Part shown: positions 28,357-37,659 of the stretch, in pieces
How positions within the stretch are numbered: the stretch's first letter is position 1
Layout: the number at the start of each line of letters is the position of its first letter
Assembly: GCF_904846215.1 (NCBI RefSeq)
Contig: NZ_CAJGZK010000020.1
Location: forward strand, 1 to 61,674
Direction: 5' to 3'
Origin: Psychrobacter glacincola
GTDB taxonomy: Bacteria > Pseudomonadota > Gammaproteobacteria > Pseudomonadales > Moraxellaceae
DNA length: 61,674 bases
Translations under genes and position numbers: made by a program
Notes under the pieces: model-generated
Databases searched by the model: none
The model's input: only the letters and a program-made list of their open reading frames with translations
Told to the model about the DNA's origin: nothing

Positions 28357-30570
28357 ATGATGACATTACTGAATAATAAACAACCACTTGCCCATGAAGT
28401 CGTTGAAGATTCCAATCCAACCAACAATATCGATTTTCAAACGATTATTAGTCGTCGTTTAAACCGACGGAGTATCCTAAAAGGTGGCACAGGATTGACG
28501 GCGGCGGCGTTTTTTGGCGCGCTACCTTTGGTCGGCTGTAGTGACGACGATGACAATAACACTGTAAATCCTGTCAACAATAATGGCAATGATGCTGCTA
28601 TCCCTGCACAAGGTGATCTCAAACGTCCCGAAACTTTGAAGTTTACCGCAGTGGCGCATTCCACTGCCGACACGATGAGCGTGGCAGCAGGCTATAAAGC
28701 CGAGATGATATTACCACTTGGCACGCCGCTGATATCTGGTATTGATGATTGGAAAGACAATCGTGAGCAGTCAGCAGAGTCATTCGAATGGCGTATGGGT
28801 GATAACCATGATGGCATGTGGTTCTTTGGCAAAAAGGGCGGTGCCTATGACGTAAAAGCGTCGGAAAATGGGCTGCTGGTGATGAATCATGAATATGTCA
28901 ATAGCAGCGAGCTGAGCCCGTTTGGTTATCATGTAATCCAAGATAATAACGCCGCACCAATCTTTCAAAATCGTCGCCTCGCAAGCGACGTGCGCCGAGA
29001 GGTCAATTGTCATGGGGTGGCTGTGGTCGAGATGAGCCGCCGCGCCGATGGAATGGGCTATGAGATGGTGCGCGATTCAAAATACAATCGCCGTATCACC
29101 AGCAGTACGACTGCGCAATTGACCGGGCCAGTTGCTGGTTCTGATTTGGTTAAGACCAAGTTTGATCCAACGGGCTTTCAGACTCGCGGCATCAATAATA
29201 ACTGCGGTGCAGGATTGTCACCTTGGGGCACTTATCTAACGACAGAAGAAAACTTCGTAGGGGTCTTTGCCCGTGGGCAAGATGCCACCCAACTCAGCGC
29301 TGCGCAAAACTATGGTCGCGAACGCTACGGAGCGACTGAGAACTTCCCCGGTTGGGAATATCTATGGCATACCCCTGAAGCCAAAGATGCCAAGATAGTA
29401 GACGAGTTTTCACGTTGGGATATGACAGCCGTCGGTGCGAGCGCTGCTGATGATTATCGAAATGGTTTTAATACCTTTGGTTATATCACCGAGATTGACC
29501 CTTTTGATCAAAACTCTATGCCCCAAAAACGCACGGCACTGGGACGTTTTGCTCATGAAAATTGCGCTTATGCGCCCGTTGAGCAAGGCAAACCCGTGGT
29601 CTTTTATATGGGCGATGACGCTCGGGGCGAATATATCTATAAGTTTGTTTCTAAAGCCACATGGTCAACTGCTGACATTGGCGGCGGCCTAAAAGCCGGT
29701 GACAAGTATTTGAATGATGGCACGCTCTATGTTGCTATCTTTAATGAAGATGGCAGCGGTAAGTGGCAACCTCTGATTCATGGTCAAAACGGGCTAGACG
29801 CTTCTAATAGCGAGTTGCCATTTAATGGACAAGATGAGGTCTTAGTATTTGCCCGTGCTGCGGCAGATGCAGTCGGTGCGACCAAGATGGATCGTCCTGA
29901 ATGGGTGTCTGTTAGCCCTATCACTGGTGAGGTTTATGTCACCTTGACCAATAATAAACTTCGCGGCGTACGTGATGACCAACCAGTTTCAGCGTCCAAT
30001 CCACGCAGTTATGATGCGGGTGGTAAAGCACGCGGCAATGACAATGGTCATATTATTCGCTGGGCAGAAGCAGGCGGTGACCATGCGGCAATAAGTTTTG
30101 AGTGGGATATCTATTTATTTGCTGCGCCGAGTGATTTGTCAGCAGAGAACTTATCGCAATTAAACGACAGCAATGATTTGTCCTCGCCAGACGGTTTGTA
30201 TTTTGACCCACGCGGCGTGTTATGGATTCAAACCGATGATGGCGCTTATACTGATACCACGAACTGTATGTTACTAGCCGCGCTACCGGGTAAAGTCAGC
30301 GATGGCATGCTTACCACCACTTCGGCGGGGCAACAAACTCGAGTCGGTATGCCTGCCAGTAATGATAATATCAAACGTTTCTTCGTCGGTCCTGAAGGCT
30401 GCGAAGTGACCGGTATTACCATGACTCCAGACTTTAAAACATTATTTATTAATATTCAGCACCCGGGTAATAATTGGGGCGCTGTTGCTGGAGGCAGTAT
30501 TCCGCGCTCAGCGACCGTGATGATTACACGCGAGGATGGTGATGTCATATTGGCAGAGTCTTTTGTCTAG
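28357..30570 (+). CDS. phoX: PhoX-family alkaline phosphatase (DUF839), Tat-exported, possibly lipidated
   Basis: 737 residues. The N-terminus has a twin-arginine signal, NRRSILKGG (Arg37-Arg38), a hydrophobic stretch, and then LPLVGC (Cys61) followed by an Asp-rich run, which reads as a lipobox: a Tat lipoprotein is likely. The rest matches the PhoX/DUF839 family of calcium/iron-dependent phosphatases, with NHEYVN, CHGVAVVEM, GNDNGHIIRWAEAGGD and DGLYFDPRGVLWIQTDDG. It would release phosphate from organic esters outside the cytoplasm. A possible Pho box lies upstream and AAGGTG precedes the first of two adjacent ATGs. Transcription ends at a terminator 37 bases on. Confidence 0.85.
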   Translation: MMTLLNNKQPLAHEVVEDSNPTNNIDFQTIISRRLNRRSILKGGTGLTAAAFFGALPLVGCSDDDDNNTVNPVNNNGNDAAIPAQGDLKRPETLKFTAVAHSTADTMSVAAGYKAEMILPLGTPLISGIDDWKDNREQSAESFEWRMGDNHDGMWFFGKKGGAYDVKASENGLLVMNHEYVNSSELSPFGYHVIQDNNAAPIFQNRRLASDVRREVNCHGVAVVEMSRRADGMGYEMVRDSKYNRRITSSTTAQLTGPVAGSDLVKTKFDPTGFQTRGINNNCGAGLSPWGTYLTTEENFVGVFARGQDATQLSAAQNYGRERYGATENFPGWEYLWHTPEAKDAKIVDEFSRWDMTAVGASAADDYRNGFNTFGYITEIDPFDQNSMPQKRTALGRFAHENCAYAPVEQGKPVVFYMGDDARGEYIYKFVSKATWSTADIGGGLKAGDKYLNDGTLYVAIFNEDGSGKWQPLIHGQNGLDASNSELPFNGQDEVLVFARAAADAVGATKMDRPEWVSVSPITGEVYVTLTNNKLRGVRDDQPVSASNPRSYDAGGKARGNDNGHIIRWAEAGGDHAAISFEWDIYLFAAPSDLSAENLSQLNDSNDLSSPDGLYFDPRGVLWIQTDDGAYTDTTNCMLLAALPGKVSDGMLTTTSAGQQTRVGMPASNDNIKRFFVGPEGCEVTGITMTPDFKTLFINIQHPGNNWGAVAGGSIPRSATVMITREDGDVILAESFV

Positions 30571-30606
30571 GTAGACATCCGCATTAGCAATGATGGCTCT
30601 TAATAA

Positions 30607-30644
30607 ACATAAAAACCTCAAGTCATGACTTGGGGTTTTTATGT
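30607..30644 (+). terminator. terminator after phoX
   Basis: ACATAAAAACCTCAAGTC and its near-perfect complement GACTTGGGGTTTTTATGT form a long stem with a T-run. Confidence 0.85.
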
Positions 30645-30719
30645 TTTGGGCGATAGCCGGTAGTGTGCAAGCTTGGACGTTAAAAGATTCAGTACTTCTT
30701 TGACAATAAACGTCCTTGA

Positions 30720-30857
30720 TATAGTCAGTTAAAAACAATATCGACACATGATGTACTGCTGGTATCAATTTTTCTTGCTTGCTGTACCCATGCAGATAGA
30801 GGCTGCAAAAAATTTGCACCAGCAGTACCATAGCGTTTTTAGAGTATTTTGACGATA
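30720..30857 (+). repeat. 138-bp TATA-bounded miniature element, copy D
   Basis: Left end TATAGTCAGTTAAAAAC, right end GTATTTTGACGATAG. The most diverged 138-bp copy, but the arms still pair (CTGCTGGT with ACCAGCAG) and length is unchanged. Confidence 0.85.
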
Positions 30858-30935
30858 GTTAAATCCTTTTCTTCTGTTTAGCTCATTTACAGGCTAGTAT
30901 GTAAAGCTACTTTAATCGCTTGATGTGTCATAATT

Positions 30936-32402
30936 ATGCTCAGTCCAAAACCGCTAAACTCTATTCATGATTTATTTGCGACGGCTCGGCGTCCTTCTGA
31001 TGAGGAGGAATCTGCTATCGACGCAGGATTCCAAGGCGACGTCTATGAAGAGCTTGATAAACTTGACTATATCTATGTGGATGAGACGACCGCAGAAAAC
31101 GTTGATAACAGTGACACTCAGCCATATAAGCCAATCTCTTTGGTTGATTTCTTTGAAGGATTGGCACAGCTTGCGACCATGGGTGTGGTTGAGGTCACGG
31201 ATATTGTAGAGGCTGTCCACCGCGAGATTCTATTGCGTCCCTTAGGACGTTTTAATGATGGTAATATTGACCAGTGGCAGCGCGGTATCACGGGGCGTAT
31301 TTATGGTGTGGTACGCACTACGATGCAGTTGGTTGGTAATAATTTAGCGTCAGGGCTGCGTCTATATAACAGTGTTGTAAAGCCAAAAACAGTACAACCA
31401 TTACCAAAGAACTTGCGACGCATGGTTAATATACTAAACGGAGTCATGGGCGATCATCTTGTCAATCATCATAATCCATTGGCAGTTTCGATGACTCTGT
31501 ATGATACGTATAATCGTGTGCAAAGCGCTGCGTTGTCAGGGCGTGTTATTATTTTATGTCATGGGCTTTGTTTAAGCCACTTAAGCTGGAAGGTATCTGG
31601 CGAGAATAATTTGGCAAAAGCGCTCATGTATAGCTTGCCATCATCGACCGTTTTGTATTTAAATTACAATACCGGTCGACGCATCTCCAGTAATGGACGC
31701 AGCTTTGCTAAAGTTCTGCAAAACTTGGTTGAAGATAACCCAGACATCACTCAGATTGATCTAATTGGTCATAGTATGGGCGGTCTTGTGAGCCGTAGTG
31801 CGCTGTTTTATGGCAAAGAACAGGGTTTTAGCTGGGTCAAACGGGTGAGCAATCTTATTACCTTAGGCTCGCCGCATCATGGCGCAAGCTTAGAGCGCAT
31901 CGGCAATTTTGTTCAAGATAAAATAGCCAATTTGCCCTTTGCAGGATCACTCGCCACGTTGGGTGATTTGCGTAGTGCTGGTATTATTGATTTGCGCTAT
32001 GGCAGTATTCGCGATGCTGACTGGAAGTTTTTAGAAGGGCGCAGCGTCCTCCCAGCAGAGTTCCGCCATCCTACTCGCTTGCCTTTGCATGTGAATACTT
32101 ATTTAATTGCGGCCGCCTTGATCGAGACTCATTTTGAATCTAAAACCACAAGCTTACTGGGCGATGGACTGGTTTCGGTAGAGTCGGCACTCGGTGAGTA
32201 TACCGAAGAGCATACTTTGTCGGTACCAGAAGGTCATAAAGCGATTTTTTATGGGGTCAATCATATGAACCTAATCTACAGCGGTAGAGTGCATCAGCAA
32301 ATCATTGCTTGGCTCTTAGATAGTAGTTTAGGTGATGCGCATGAAGCAAAGTATGCGCTGAACCCGCGTATTTATTCTTATCCAGAAACCTATGAGATTT
32401 AA
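30936..32402 (+). CDS. alpha/beta-hydrolase, lipase/PGAP1-like
   Basis: 488 residues with an alpha/beta-hydrolase core in the C-terminal two thirds. The nucleophile elbow is IDLIGHSMGGLVSRSAL with Ser280; the oxyanion region IILCHGLCLSHLSW precedes it, and NLITLGSPHHGASLERIG is the lipase/PGAP1-type segment that follows. A candidate catalytic histidine is in FYGVNHMNLIYS. The N-terminal 190 residues have no recognised domain. No signal peptide or membrane segment, so likely cytoplasmic or intracellular esterase. Natural substrate unknown. Flanked by a repeat upstream and a terminator downstream. Confidence 0.78.
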   Translation: MLSPKPLNSIHDLFATARRPSDEEESAIDAGFQGDVYEELDKLDYIYVDETTAENVDNSDTQPYKPISLVDFFEGLAQLATMGVVEVTDIVEAVHREILLRPLGRFNDGNIDQWQRGITGRIYGVVRTTMQLVGNNLASGLRLYNSVVKPKTVQPLPKNLRRMVNILNGVMGDHLVNHHNPLAVSMTLYDTYNRVQSAALSGRVIILCHGLCLSHLSWKVSGENNLAKALMYSLPSSTVLYLNYNTGRRISSNGRSFAKVLQNLVEDNPDITQIDLIGHSMGGLVSRSALFYGKEQGFSWVKRVSNLITLGSPHHGASLERIGNFVQDKIANLPFAGSLATLGDLRSAGIIDLRYGSIRDADWKFLEGRSVLPAEFRHPTRLPLHVNTYLIAAALIETHFESKTTSLLGDGLVSVESALGEYTEEHTLSVPEGHKAIFYGVNHMNLIYSGRVHQQIIAWLLDSSLGDAHEAKYALNPRIYSYPETYEI

Positions 32403-32414
32403 AATAAGAAGACT

Positions 32415-32450
32415 AAAAAACCCTCAAGCATGACACTTGAGGGTTTTTTT
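32415..32450. terminator. bidirectional terminator between the hydrolase gene and hslO
   Basis: AAAAAACCCTCAAG, loop, CTTGAGGGTTTTTTT: strong stem with A and T tails for two convergent genes. Confidence 0.9.
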
Positions 32451-32483
32451 ATGACTGTATACTTAAATCAATGAAACCAAAGA

Positions 32484-33464
32484 CTACTCAGCAAAGATCG
32501 CCGCAATATCGTCATGATTAAATTTATAGATCTCACCACAAAATCCACAATCCATCTCAAAGGTGCCGTTTTGTTCTGCAACGATATCTAAGGCTTCTGT
32601 TTCGCCGATTTGCTCAATGGCCATCTCACACTTCTCGCGTGAACAGGTGCAGCCAAACGATAGCGGGATAGGCTCAGGGGCAACGACTTTTTCTTCGTTG
32701 TATAAGCGATACAAAATCTCATTGCTATCAAGCGTGGTCAATTCTTCTGCTTTTAGCGTGCGTGTCAGTACAGACAAGCGTGTCCACAAGTCATCATCGA
32801 TACCAGCATCTTCATTTTGCTCAACTTCGTAGGTTTCTTGAGCGGTACGCGGCAGCATTTGCACCAATATACCTCCCGCTTGTAGGCCGTCAGATGCCAA
32901 GTTAATCAGCGTTGGAATCTGCGCCGATTGCTTTTGATAATGTGCCAAGCAATCTGCCAAATTGTCATGGCTACGCTCAACAATACCTTGATACGGCTCG
33001 CCGCCATCCGGTTGGATATTGATAAATAACACGCCTTGACCGGTAGCACCCAGCTCAGCGAACGCTTCTTTGGCATGAAGCATATTGTCCCACGCTTGCA
33101 TGTGCTCGTCAGTATCACCTTTCCAGCTGGCAAGGGCGCGGATAATACCGTTTTGATCGCATTCAGCCATCGCCCAATTGAGCAAGCTATCACTATCTGA
33201 TGATTGCAATTGAATCGACAAGCGACCATTGATTTTAACGGTACCAATCAGCAAGCTTGCTGCTGTCAACATCTCGCCTAGTAAGCGTTTGAGTGCTTCA
33301 GGATAAGGCTTTTGCGCAATGGTCGTCGCATAGCTACGCGATAGGCGCACCACATCACCGCGCACAGGAGAATCTTCAATAAAAAAGCGTTGGCGAATGT
33401 CATTATCATGTATAGAGTCAGCGTTTTGCTCATGAGCAGTCGGGGTTTGGGTATCTTGTGTCAT
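32484..33464 (-). CDS. hslO: redox-regulated chaperone Hsp33
   Basis: Cytoplasmic holdase activated by oxidation and heat. 326 residues (E. coli 292) with an N-terminal extension of about 20 residues before the conserved start DIRQRFFIEDSPVRGDVVRL. The zinc-binding redox switch is at the C-terminus: Cys272-x-Cys274 in FGCTCSREKCE and Cys306-x-x-Cys309 in DCGFCGE; Cys279 is an extra cysteine between them. The AELGATGQGVLFINIQPDG segment is also typical. It is monocistronic. Confidence 0.95.
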   Translation of the reverse strand: MTQDTQTPTAHEQNADSIHDNDIRQRFFIEDSPVRGDVVRLSRSYATTIAQKPYPEALKRLLGEMLTAASLLIGTVKINGRLSIQLQSSDSDSLLNWAMAECDQNGIIRALASWKGDTDEHMQAWDNMLHAKEAFAELGATGQGVLFINIQPDGGEPYQGIVERSHDNLADCLAHYQKQSAQIPTLINLASDGLQAGGILVQMLPRTAQETYEVEQNEDAGIDDDLWTRLSVLTRTLKAEELTTLDSNEILYRLYNEEKVVAPEPIPLSFGCTCSREKCEMAIEQIGETEALDIVAEQNGTFEMDCGFCGEIYKFNHDDIAAIFAE

Positions 33465-33870
33465 AGGTCGTTTATAAGATTAAGAAGTTGCTAGCTTTAT
33501 GGGGATAGATACAGATTTATCAATTATATTGGCGAGATTGCTGACGTAATGAGCGATGTTTGGAAAGCCTGAGTTTTGCTATCAATCTTAGTAAATACCT
33601 ACTATATGAATGACGTTAAAGCTTGTTTTATCTAAGGATTCTCATCCTCAAGAAATTGAAAACATAAGAGAGTCGGCTGAGTAAAAAAGTTTACCCTCAT
33701 CAGTCAATTTGTTGTACAGTAACATTAAGTTGCATAGTAATAAACAACAGCAACAGCACGGATGCATAGCAATAGAGCTCATAAGCGCACATTGATAGCG
33801 TTTTTTACGGTCTCTATCGCACTTAAATGTTATTCCAATCTTGTGGCAATGTGATAAAAGGACATAAATC
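33465..33870. other. divergent intergenic region between hslO and gltI
   Basis: 406 bases, should contain promoters for both divergent genes. No repeat element, RNA gene or confident promoter pair seen. Confidence 0.35.
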
Positions 33871-34875
33871 ATGACTTACTCTCTTTCTACCTCTCTTTCT
33901 ACCTCTATATCCAAACCGTTAACGTTGGTTGCCTTCATGGCACTAGGCCTAGTAGGCTGTAATAATAATAGCCAAACCAGCATCGAGGCGACGCCAGCAG
34001 ATGGGGCAACCACCGAGGCGACATCAAATACCAATGGCACCTTAGATAAAATCAAAGAATCAGGCACCATCGTCGTCGGTCACCGTGACTCTTCTATTCC
34101 GTTTTCATACATCGCTGATAATCCTAACCAGCCAATCGGCTATGCGCATGATTTAGAGATGAAAGTGGTAGAAGCGGTCAAACAAAAGCTGAATATGCCA
34201 GATCTAAAAATTCGTTATAACCTTATCACCTCACAAACGCGCATCCCATTGGTACAAAACGGCACGGTAGATTTTGAGTGTGGTTCAACGACCAACAATG
34301 CAGAACGCCAGAAACAAGTCGCCTTCTCAAACGGTTTCTTTGAAATCGGTACGCGTTTATTGACCAAAAAAGACTCAGGTATCACAGGTTTTGATGATTT
34401 AAAAGGTAAAACCTTGGTCACGACTGCGGGTACAACCTCAGAGCGTTATATTCGTGAATACAACGCTGATAAAAAGATGGATATCAATGTCATCTCAGCA
34501 AAAGACCATGGCGAAGCCTTCTTGATGCTAGAGAACGGCCGCGCTGATGCCTTTATGATGGATGATGTGTTGCTTGCGGGCGAAAAAGCCAAAGCAAAAA
34601 ATCCAGATGAATGGGTTATTGTCGGTGAGCCACAATCGTTTGAGATCTATGGTTGTATGATGCGTAAAGACGATCCAGAATTTAAAGCCGTGGTCGATGA
34701 AGCATTAGCCAATGTCTTTAAGTCAGGTGAGATCAATAGCATCTATGACAAATGGTTCTTAAATCCAATTCCACCAAAAAATGTCAATCTAAAGTTTGAG
34801 ATGTCAGATAACTTAAAAGCCTTGATTGCCAATCCACATGATAGCGATCAGCCAAAAGTAGCGACTGCGCAATAA
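33871..34875 (+). CDS. gltI: glutamate/aspartate ABC transporter, binding lipoprotein
   Basis: 334-residue solute-binding protein with lipobox LVGC. GltI-type motifs: LDKIKESGTIVVGHRDSSIPFSY, KIRYNLITSQTRIPLVQNGTVDFECGSTTNNAERQKQVAFS, and ENGRADAFMMDD. E. coli GltI is exported free in the periplasm; here the lipobox suggests a lipid anchor. First gene of gltIJKL; a gap of about 110 bases separates it from gltJ. AAAGGA precedes the ATG. Confidence 0.93.
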   Translation: MTYSLSTSLSTSISKPLTLVAFMALGLVGCNNNSQTSIEATPADGATTEATSNTNGTLDKIKESGTIVVGHRDSSIPFSYIADNPNQPIGYAHDLEMKVVEAVKQKLNMPDLKIRYNLITSQTRIPLVQNGTVDFECGSTTNNAERQKQVAFSNGFFEIGTRLLTKKDSGITGFDDLKGKTLVTTAGTTSERYIREYNADKKMDINVISAKDHGEAFLMLENGRADAFMMDDVLLAGEKAKAKNPDEWVIVGEPQSFEIYGCMMRKDDPEFKAVVDEALANVFKSGEINSIYDKWFLNPIPPKNVNLKFEMSDNLKALIANPHDSDQPKVATAQ

Positions 34876-34984
34876 CGCTCCTTGTCCCTCAACATAGCAT
34901 GCTTACGCGTTCAGATTGTTTGTCAAATTTCTTGATAGCAGTCTGAAAGCGTGGGCTTTTTAACCGTTGCTCGGAGAGACAATT

Positions 34985-35731
34985 ATGAATTATAGCTGGA
35001 ACTGGGGTGTGCTCTTTGAGCAGACCGGTATCGGTAGCGAGCTGTATATCCATTGGATGATTACGGGTCTCGGCTGGTTGTTATTGATTGGCAGTATTGC
35101 ATGGGCAATCGCCATGGTGGTTGGTACCATCTTTGGTATTATGCGCACCTTACCCAATAAAGGCGCGCGTGCTATTGGCACCGCTTATGTGACGTTTTTC
35201 CGTAATATCCCTTTATTGGTACAATTATTTTTTTGGTTTTATATCGCCCCAGGTTGGCTCACGCCATCCATACAAGAGTGGTGGTACAAAGACTTGTCTC
35301 CCAATACCTCAGCCATGCTGTCAGCCAGTATTGGTCTTGGGTTATTTACCGCAGCCCGTATTGTTGAACAAGTGCGTACCGGTATCGAGTCGCTACCTCA
35401 AGGACAAATCAATGCCGCCTACGCACTTGGCTTTAGCATTCCGCAAGCTTATAAAGAGGTGCTGCTGCCACAAGCGTTTCGGGTTATCTTACCGCCGCTG
35501 AGCTCAGAGCTGACCAACTGCTTTAAAAACGCTTCGGTTGCATCGTTAGTAGGGGTAATGGAGCTGATCAGTCAGACCAAAACCATCAGTGAATATACCC
35601 AAAATAGTCTTGAGATTTATACCTATGCGACCATTATTTATCTGGTGTTCAATCTGTCTTTAATTGCCATTATGGGCTTTATTGAACGTAAATTGCGTGT
35701 GCCAGGGCTAATTGCAGGGAGTCAAAAATGA
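34985..35731 (+). CDS. gltJ: glutamate/aspartate ABC transporter permease GltJ
   Basis: 248-residue inner-membrane permease. The start at 34985 has GGAGAG just upstream; the frame is open back to a TTG at 34967. GltJ signatures: MNYSWNWGVLFEQ, YVTFFRNIPLLVQLFFWFY and the EAA loop EQVRTGIESLPQGQINAAYALGF. Overlaps gltK by four bases (ATGA), so translation is coupled. Confidence 0.93.
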   Translation: MNYSWNWGVLFEQTGIGSELYIHWMITGLGWLLLIGSIAWAIAMVVGTIFGIMRTLPNKGARAIGTAYVTFFRNIPLLVQLFFWFYIAPGWLTPSIQEWWYKDLSPNTSAMLSASIGLGLFTAARIVEQVRTGIESLPQGQINAAYALGFSIPQAYKEVLLPQAFRVILPPLSSELTNCFKNASVASLVGVMELISQTKTISEYTQNSLEIYTYATIIYLVFNLSLIAIMGFIERKLRVPGLIAGSQK

Positions 35732-36399
35732 ATATGATGACCGAACTTGCAACTGCCTATCCCGGTTTGATGGGTGGCATGCTGACGACTTTAAAAGTAT
35801 TGTTTTTAGCCATCTTAGGCGGTATCAGCTTAGGGACGGTATTGGCATTGATGCGCTTGTCTGGTATCAAAGCACTTGAAATACCTGCTAAGCTATACGT
35901 GAATTATTTCCGCTCAGTCCCGCTACTGCTGGTGCTGCTGTGGTTTTATTTTGCCGTGCCGATGATTTATTTTTGGGTCGCTGGTAAATACCTGCAACTC
36001 GATACAGCCTTTACCTCGTGTGTAGTCGCCTTTATGATGTTTGAAGCGGCATACTTTTCAGAGGTGGTGCGCGCGGGTATTCAATCTATCGGCAGTGGGC
36101 AGGTCAATGCCGCCAAAGCACTTGGCATGACCTATGGGCAAACGATGCGCTTGATTATTTTGCCGCAAGCATTTCGTAAGATGCTGCCACTGATTTTACA
36201 GCAATGTATTATTTTATTCCAAGACACGACATTGGTTTTTGCGATTGGTTTGACAGATTTCTTCCGCGCCGCCTATGTCCGCGGTGAGTTGATGGGTTTA
36301 TTAACGCCCTATATATTAGGGGCAGGCGCTGTTTATTTTGTTATCAGTTTGAGTGCCTCTATTGGCGTACAACAAGTACAAAAGCGTTTAAGGTTTTAA
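35728..36399 (+). CDS. gltK: glutamate/aspartate ABC transporter permease GltK
   Basis: 223-residue permease partner of GltJ. Motifs: YVNYFRSVPLLLVLLWFYFAVP and the EAA loop EVVRAGIQSIGSGQVNAAKALGM followed by ILPQAFRKMLP. Starts within the gltJ stop (ATGA overlap); gltL begins 84 bases later. Confidence 0.93.
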   Translation: MNMMTELATAYPGLMGGMLTTLKVLFLAILGGISLGTVLALMRLSGIKALEIPAKLYVNYFRSVPLLLVLLWFYFAVPMIYFWVAGKYLQLDTAFTSCVVAFMMFEAAYFSEVVRAGIQSIGSGQVNAAKALGMTYGQTMRLIILPQAFRKMLPLILQQCIILFQDTTLVFAIGLTDFFRAAYVRGELMGLLTPYILGAGAVYFVISLSASIGVQQVQKRLRF

Positions 36400-36483
36400 T
36401 AATTTTTAATAAATCCGTATCGAAACCTGTGCATTAAGAGCTTTATTCAATAATGATGAAAATAATGTGGTTAGGAGCCAGTA

Positions 36484-37302
36484 ATGAATGAGCCAGTGAT
36501 GAATAATGCTGACACGTATACAAATAAATTTGGCGGACTGGTCACCAACACTGGTCATGCAAGCGATGAAATCGTTATCCAAATAAGTGATGTGAGTAAA
36601 TGGTACGGTGATTTTCAAGTATTGACTGGCTGTAGCGCCCATGTACATAAAGGCGATGTCGTCGTCGTTTGTGGTCCATCAGGCAGTGGCAAATCGACTT
36701 TGATAAAAACGGTCAACGGACTAGAGCCTTTTCAAAAAGGCGAGATTATGGTCAGCGGAATCTCCGTTGGCGCGCCAAAGACCAATTTACCCAAACTTCG
36801 TAGTAGTGTTGGCATGGTATTTCAGCACTTTGAGCTGTTCCCGCATCTGACGATTATTGACAATTTAACGGTTGCGCAAATTAAGGTGTTAGGTCGTAAA
36901 GAAGCGGAAGCCAAACAAAAAGCCATGGCATATCTAGACCGCGTCGGGCTAACAGCGCAAGCGGCAAAGTACCCCGCTGAGCTGTCCGGTGGGCAACAGC
37001 AGCGTGTCGCGATTGCTCGTGCGTTGGCAATGGATCCAGTGGCAATGCTCTTTGATGAGCCAACTTCAGCACTTGACCCTGAGATGATTCAAGAAGTGCT
37101 TGATGTCATGGTTGAGCTAACCCGTGAGGGCATGACCATGATGTGTGTTACCCATGAGATGGGTTTTGCCAGTCAGGTGGCTAACCGTATCATCTTTATG
37201 GATGAAGGTCATATCGTCGAGAACTGTAGTAAGGATGAGTTTTTTGAAGGGGCAAAAAGTGAGCGCGCTCAGATGTTCTTATCGAAGATTCTTAATCATT
37301 AA
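36484..37302 (+). CDS. gltL: glutamate/aspartate ABC transporter ATPase GltL
   Basis: ATP-binding subunit, 272 residues with about 30 more at the N-terminus than E. coli GltL (241); AGGAG precedes the 36484 ATG, and a second ATG at 36499 is possible. Walker A GPSGSGKS, Q-loop FQHFELFPHLT, signature LSGGQQQR, Walker B MLFDEP, H-loop VTHEMGF. Completes the gltIJKL importer. A weak hairpin and T-run follow. Confidence 0.93.
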   Translation: MNEPVMNNADTYTNKFGGLVTNTGHASDEIVIQISDVSKWYGDFQVLTGCSAHVHKGDVVVVCGPSGSGKSTLIKTVNGLEPFQKGEIMVSGISVGAPKTNLPKLRSSVGMVFQHFELFPHLTIIDNLTVAQIKVLGRKEAEAKQKAMAYLDRVGLTAQAAKYPAELSGGQQQRVAIARALAMDPVAMLFDEPTSALDPEMIQEVLDVMVELTREGMTMMCVTHEMGFASQVANRIIFMDEGHIVENCSKDEFFEGAKSERAQMFLSKILNH

Positions 37303-37333
37303 GTTTATCAATCACTGACTATATTTTTTTCGT

Positions 37334-37364
37334 AAAAAATGCGCCTATTATGGGTGCTTTTTTT
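37334..37364 (+). terminator. weak terminator after gltL
   Basis: GCGCC and GGGTGC form a short imperfect stem between an A-run and a run of seven T. Confidence 0.5.
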
Positions 37365-37423
37365 GTGCTAATAGAATAGGGACTGTTTAGAATTCGCCCC
37401 TGTTATCGGTATGAGTGACTACG

Positions 37424-37561
37424 TATAGTCAGAGAAAAGTAATATCGATACATCCAGTACTGCTGATATTAATTTTTCTTGCTTGCTGTGCCTATGCAGA
37501 CAGAGGCTGCAAAAAATTTATATCAGCAGCACTGTAGCGTTTTTGAGATATTTTAACTATA
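37424..37561 (+). repeat. 138-bp TATA-bounded miniature element, copy E
   Basis: Left end TATAGTCAGAGAAAAG, right end GATATTTTAACTATA; nearly identical to copy B. Arms CTGCTGATAT/ATATCAGCAG perfect. About 30 bases beyond its right end, 37590-37609 matches the 20 bases before and including the start codon of the IS630 transposase at 61550 in 17 positions. Confidence 0.88.
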
Positions 37562-37659
37562 GGTGAATAGGTGAGTGAATGTCTGTTTACTGATACAATA
37601 AGCGTAATGATATTTGGCAAAATCGAATAAACACAATCGTTAACTTCATTGGAGCTTAT

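Noticed and set aside
33648..33872. Minus-strand 74-codon frame between hslO and gltI
   Set aside because: Cysteine and leucine rich translation of AT-rich spacer; would overlap the gltI start.
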